Below, one piece after another: positions 5,508 to 6,394 of a stretch of 6,394 bases of DNA (position 1 is the first letter of the stretch; each line of letters begins with the position of its first letter). Source of the DNA: DATBDN01 sp036269895 (GTDB taxonomy: Bacteria; Actinomycetota; Thermoleophilia; Solirubrobacterales; Thermoleophilaceae). The stretch covers positions 1 through 6,394 of the forward strand of contig DATBDN010000171.1 in the NCBI GenBank assembly GCA_036269895.1, given 5' to 3'. The position numbers and the translations under genes were made by a program. The notes below the pieces were generated by a model that searched no databases, was not told the origin of the DNA, and saw only the letters and a list, made by a program, of their open reading frames with translations.

Positions 5508-6394
5508 ATGCACCGAGTTCGGAACGCCGCGCCTGAATACTGGTTCGAGCTGCTGATTGCGGCCATGGCGATCGCCGGGATGCTCGAACTCGTGGTCGGG
5601 CGCGACTCGCCGGGCGCGCCGGGGATGAGCCTCTGGTACTCGATACCTGCGGTGGCGATCCTCGTTTCTCCGCTCTTCGTACGCCGGCGCTTTCCCTTCG
5701 CCGCTCCCGCCGCCTACTGGCTCATTGCCGCCGCGCTCACGTACGTTGACGGGCTACTGATCCCGTTCATCGGCAGCCTCGGCGTAATCGGTCTGGCTAC
5801 CGCGTTCCTGCTCGGAAACCTGCGTGATGATCGGCAGGCGGGAGCCGGCCTCGCGATTGTGCTCGGATGTATCGTCGTCGTCGTCGCCAACATCCCTGGC
5901 GCGCAATCGGCCAGCGACCTGGTCTTCATTCCCTTCAGGTTCGTGGTCGCTTGGGTCGCCGGGTACGCCCTACGCGCGCGTTCGGAGCAGGCCGAGGCGG
6001 CGGAGATGCGTGCGAGCCTCGCCGAGCGCGAGCGAGAGGCGGCGGAGATGCGCGCGACCCTCGCCGAGCGCGAGCGAGAGGCGTCCGCACGGATCGCAGT
6101 GGCCGAGGAGCGCGCACGCATCGCGCGCGAGCTCCACGACATCGTCGCCCACGCGATGAGCGTGATGGTGCTCCAGGTCGGAGCCGTCCGACACCAGCTC
6201 CCGCCCGCACTCGAGGAGGACAGGGAGGCGCTCGGACGCGTCGAGCAAGCCGGCCGCACCGCCCTCGCCGAGATGCGCCGCCTGCTCGGGGCGATGCGCA
6301 GCGACGGAGAAGGCGTCGAGCTCCATCCCCAGCCGGGCCTCGATGCCCTCGAGTCGCTCGTCGGAGACGTCAGAGGCGCCGGGCTTCCGGTGCG
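5508..6394 (+). CDS. NarL/DesK-type sensor histidine kinase, partial (3' end outside window)
   Basis: The N-terminal 295 residues of a membrane sensor kinase with a HisKA_3 dimerisation domain. The frame runs open to the window edge. About five or six hydrophobic segments (roughly 13-30, 43-58, 65-80, 83-103, 112-130, 138-155) have short connections and no sizeable extracytoplasmic domain, so the signal is probably sensed in the membrane, as in DesK/LiaS-like kinases. A charged helical linker (about 157-200) contains two copies of a 14-residue repeat. The phosphoacceptor box EERARIARELHDIVAHAMSV follows, with His210 the likely phosphorylated residue, then the second dimerisation helix with TALAEMRRLLGAMR. 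The HATPase domain is cut off. ATG 5508 has a weak AGG eight bases upstream; starting there leaves TM1 intact. Kinases of this class are normally followed by a LuxR/NarL-type response regulator, expected beyond 6394. It is divergent from the hydrolase gene and shares its intergenic operator. Confidence 0.93.
   Translation, partial: MHRVRNAAPEYWFELLIAAMAIAGMLELVVGRDSPGAPGMSLWYSIPAVAILVSPLFVRRRFPFAAPAAYWLIAAALTYVDGLLIPFIGSLGVIGLATAFLLGNLRDDRQAGAGLAIVLGCIVVVVANIPGAQSASDLVFIPFRFVVAWVAGYALRARSEQAEAAEMRASLAEREREAAEMRATLAEREREASARIAVAEERARIARELHDIVAHAMSVMVLQVGAVRHQLPPALEEDREALGRVEQAGRTALAEMRRLLGAMRSDGEGVELHPQPGLDALESLVGDVRGAGLPV
5994..6077 (+). repeat. Two tandem 42-bp units in the sensor-kinase linker
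   Basis: Units 5994-6035 and 6036-6077 are identical at 40 of 42 bases and encode EAAEMRASLAERER then EAAEMRATLAERER (kinase residues 163-176 and 177-190). The unit is exactly two heptads, so the second copy lengthens the coiled-coil linker without changing its phase. The near identity, including synonymous positions, suggests a recent duplication. Confidence 0.9.

Noticed and set aside
4238..5566. 442-residue minus-strand frame overlapping the hydrolase N-terminal half in another frame
   Set aside because: Arg/Pro/Ala-rich low-complexity product typical of an off-frame reading; the competing frame has a membrane anchor, catalytic motifs and an SD site.
5714..6326. Minus-strand frames opposite the sensor kinase
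   Set aside because: Ser/Arg-rich antisense products; the plus strand carries clear transmembrane helices and the His box.

Overview
This is a GC-rich window with strongly G/C-ending codons and Shine-Dalgarno-led genes. It looks like chromosomal DNA of an actinobacterium. The protein styles (actinobacterial MMPL exporter, S33 hydrolase with a membrane tail, multi-pass NarL-type sensor kinase) would suit Thermoleophilia/Solirubrobacterales or a related lineage, but that finer placement is an impression, not a demonstration. No rRNA, tRNA, CRISPR array or insertion sequence was seen.

Layout from left to right. (1) 1-432, minus: a SixA-type histidine phosphatase whose C-terminus is cut by the window edge. 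(2) 523-783, minus: a short open frame that looks like a gene relic. It joins the N-terminal strand region of a MacB/LolD-type ABC ATPase, stopping before Walker A, to a scrap resembling a zinc-less MDR (quinone oxidoreductase) Rossmann region. (3) 846-871: a perfect 12-bp GC-rich inverted repeat, a likely terminator for the next gene. (4) 882-3104, minus: a complete 740-residue MMPL/RND-family exporter. (5) 3105-3312: an intergenic region with a terminator-like hairpin for the upstream gene and a dyad operator for the MMPL gene. (6) 3313-5349, minus: a 678-residue membrane-anchored alpha/beta hydrolase of the S33 type with an additional five-helix C-terminal membrane domain. (7) 5350-5507: a divergent intergenic region with a second copy of the operator. 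(8) 5508 to the end, plus: a multi-pass NarL/DesK-type sensor histidine kinase, cut by the window edge in its catalytic half.

The most interesting signal is non-coding. A 27-bp element containing a CTCCTAC-N4-GTAGGAG type dyad occurs in front of both the MMPL gene and the hydrolase gene, in the same orientation to each, with 23 of 27 positions identical. The second copy also sits directly upstream of the kinase. The simplest reading is a small local regulon. The kinase and its presumed LuxR/NarL-type response regulator (expected just past the right edge) would control a cell-surface hydrolase and an envelope exporter, and probably themselves. The shared element and gene order are seen directly; the regulatory link and any envelope/lipid or drug-efflux role are inference.
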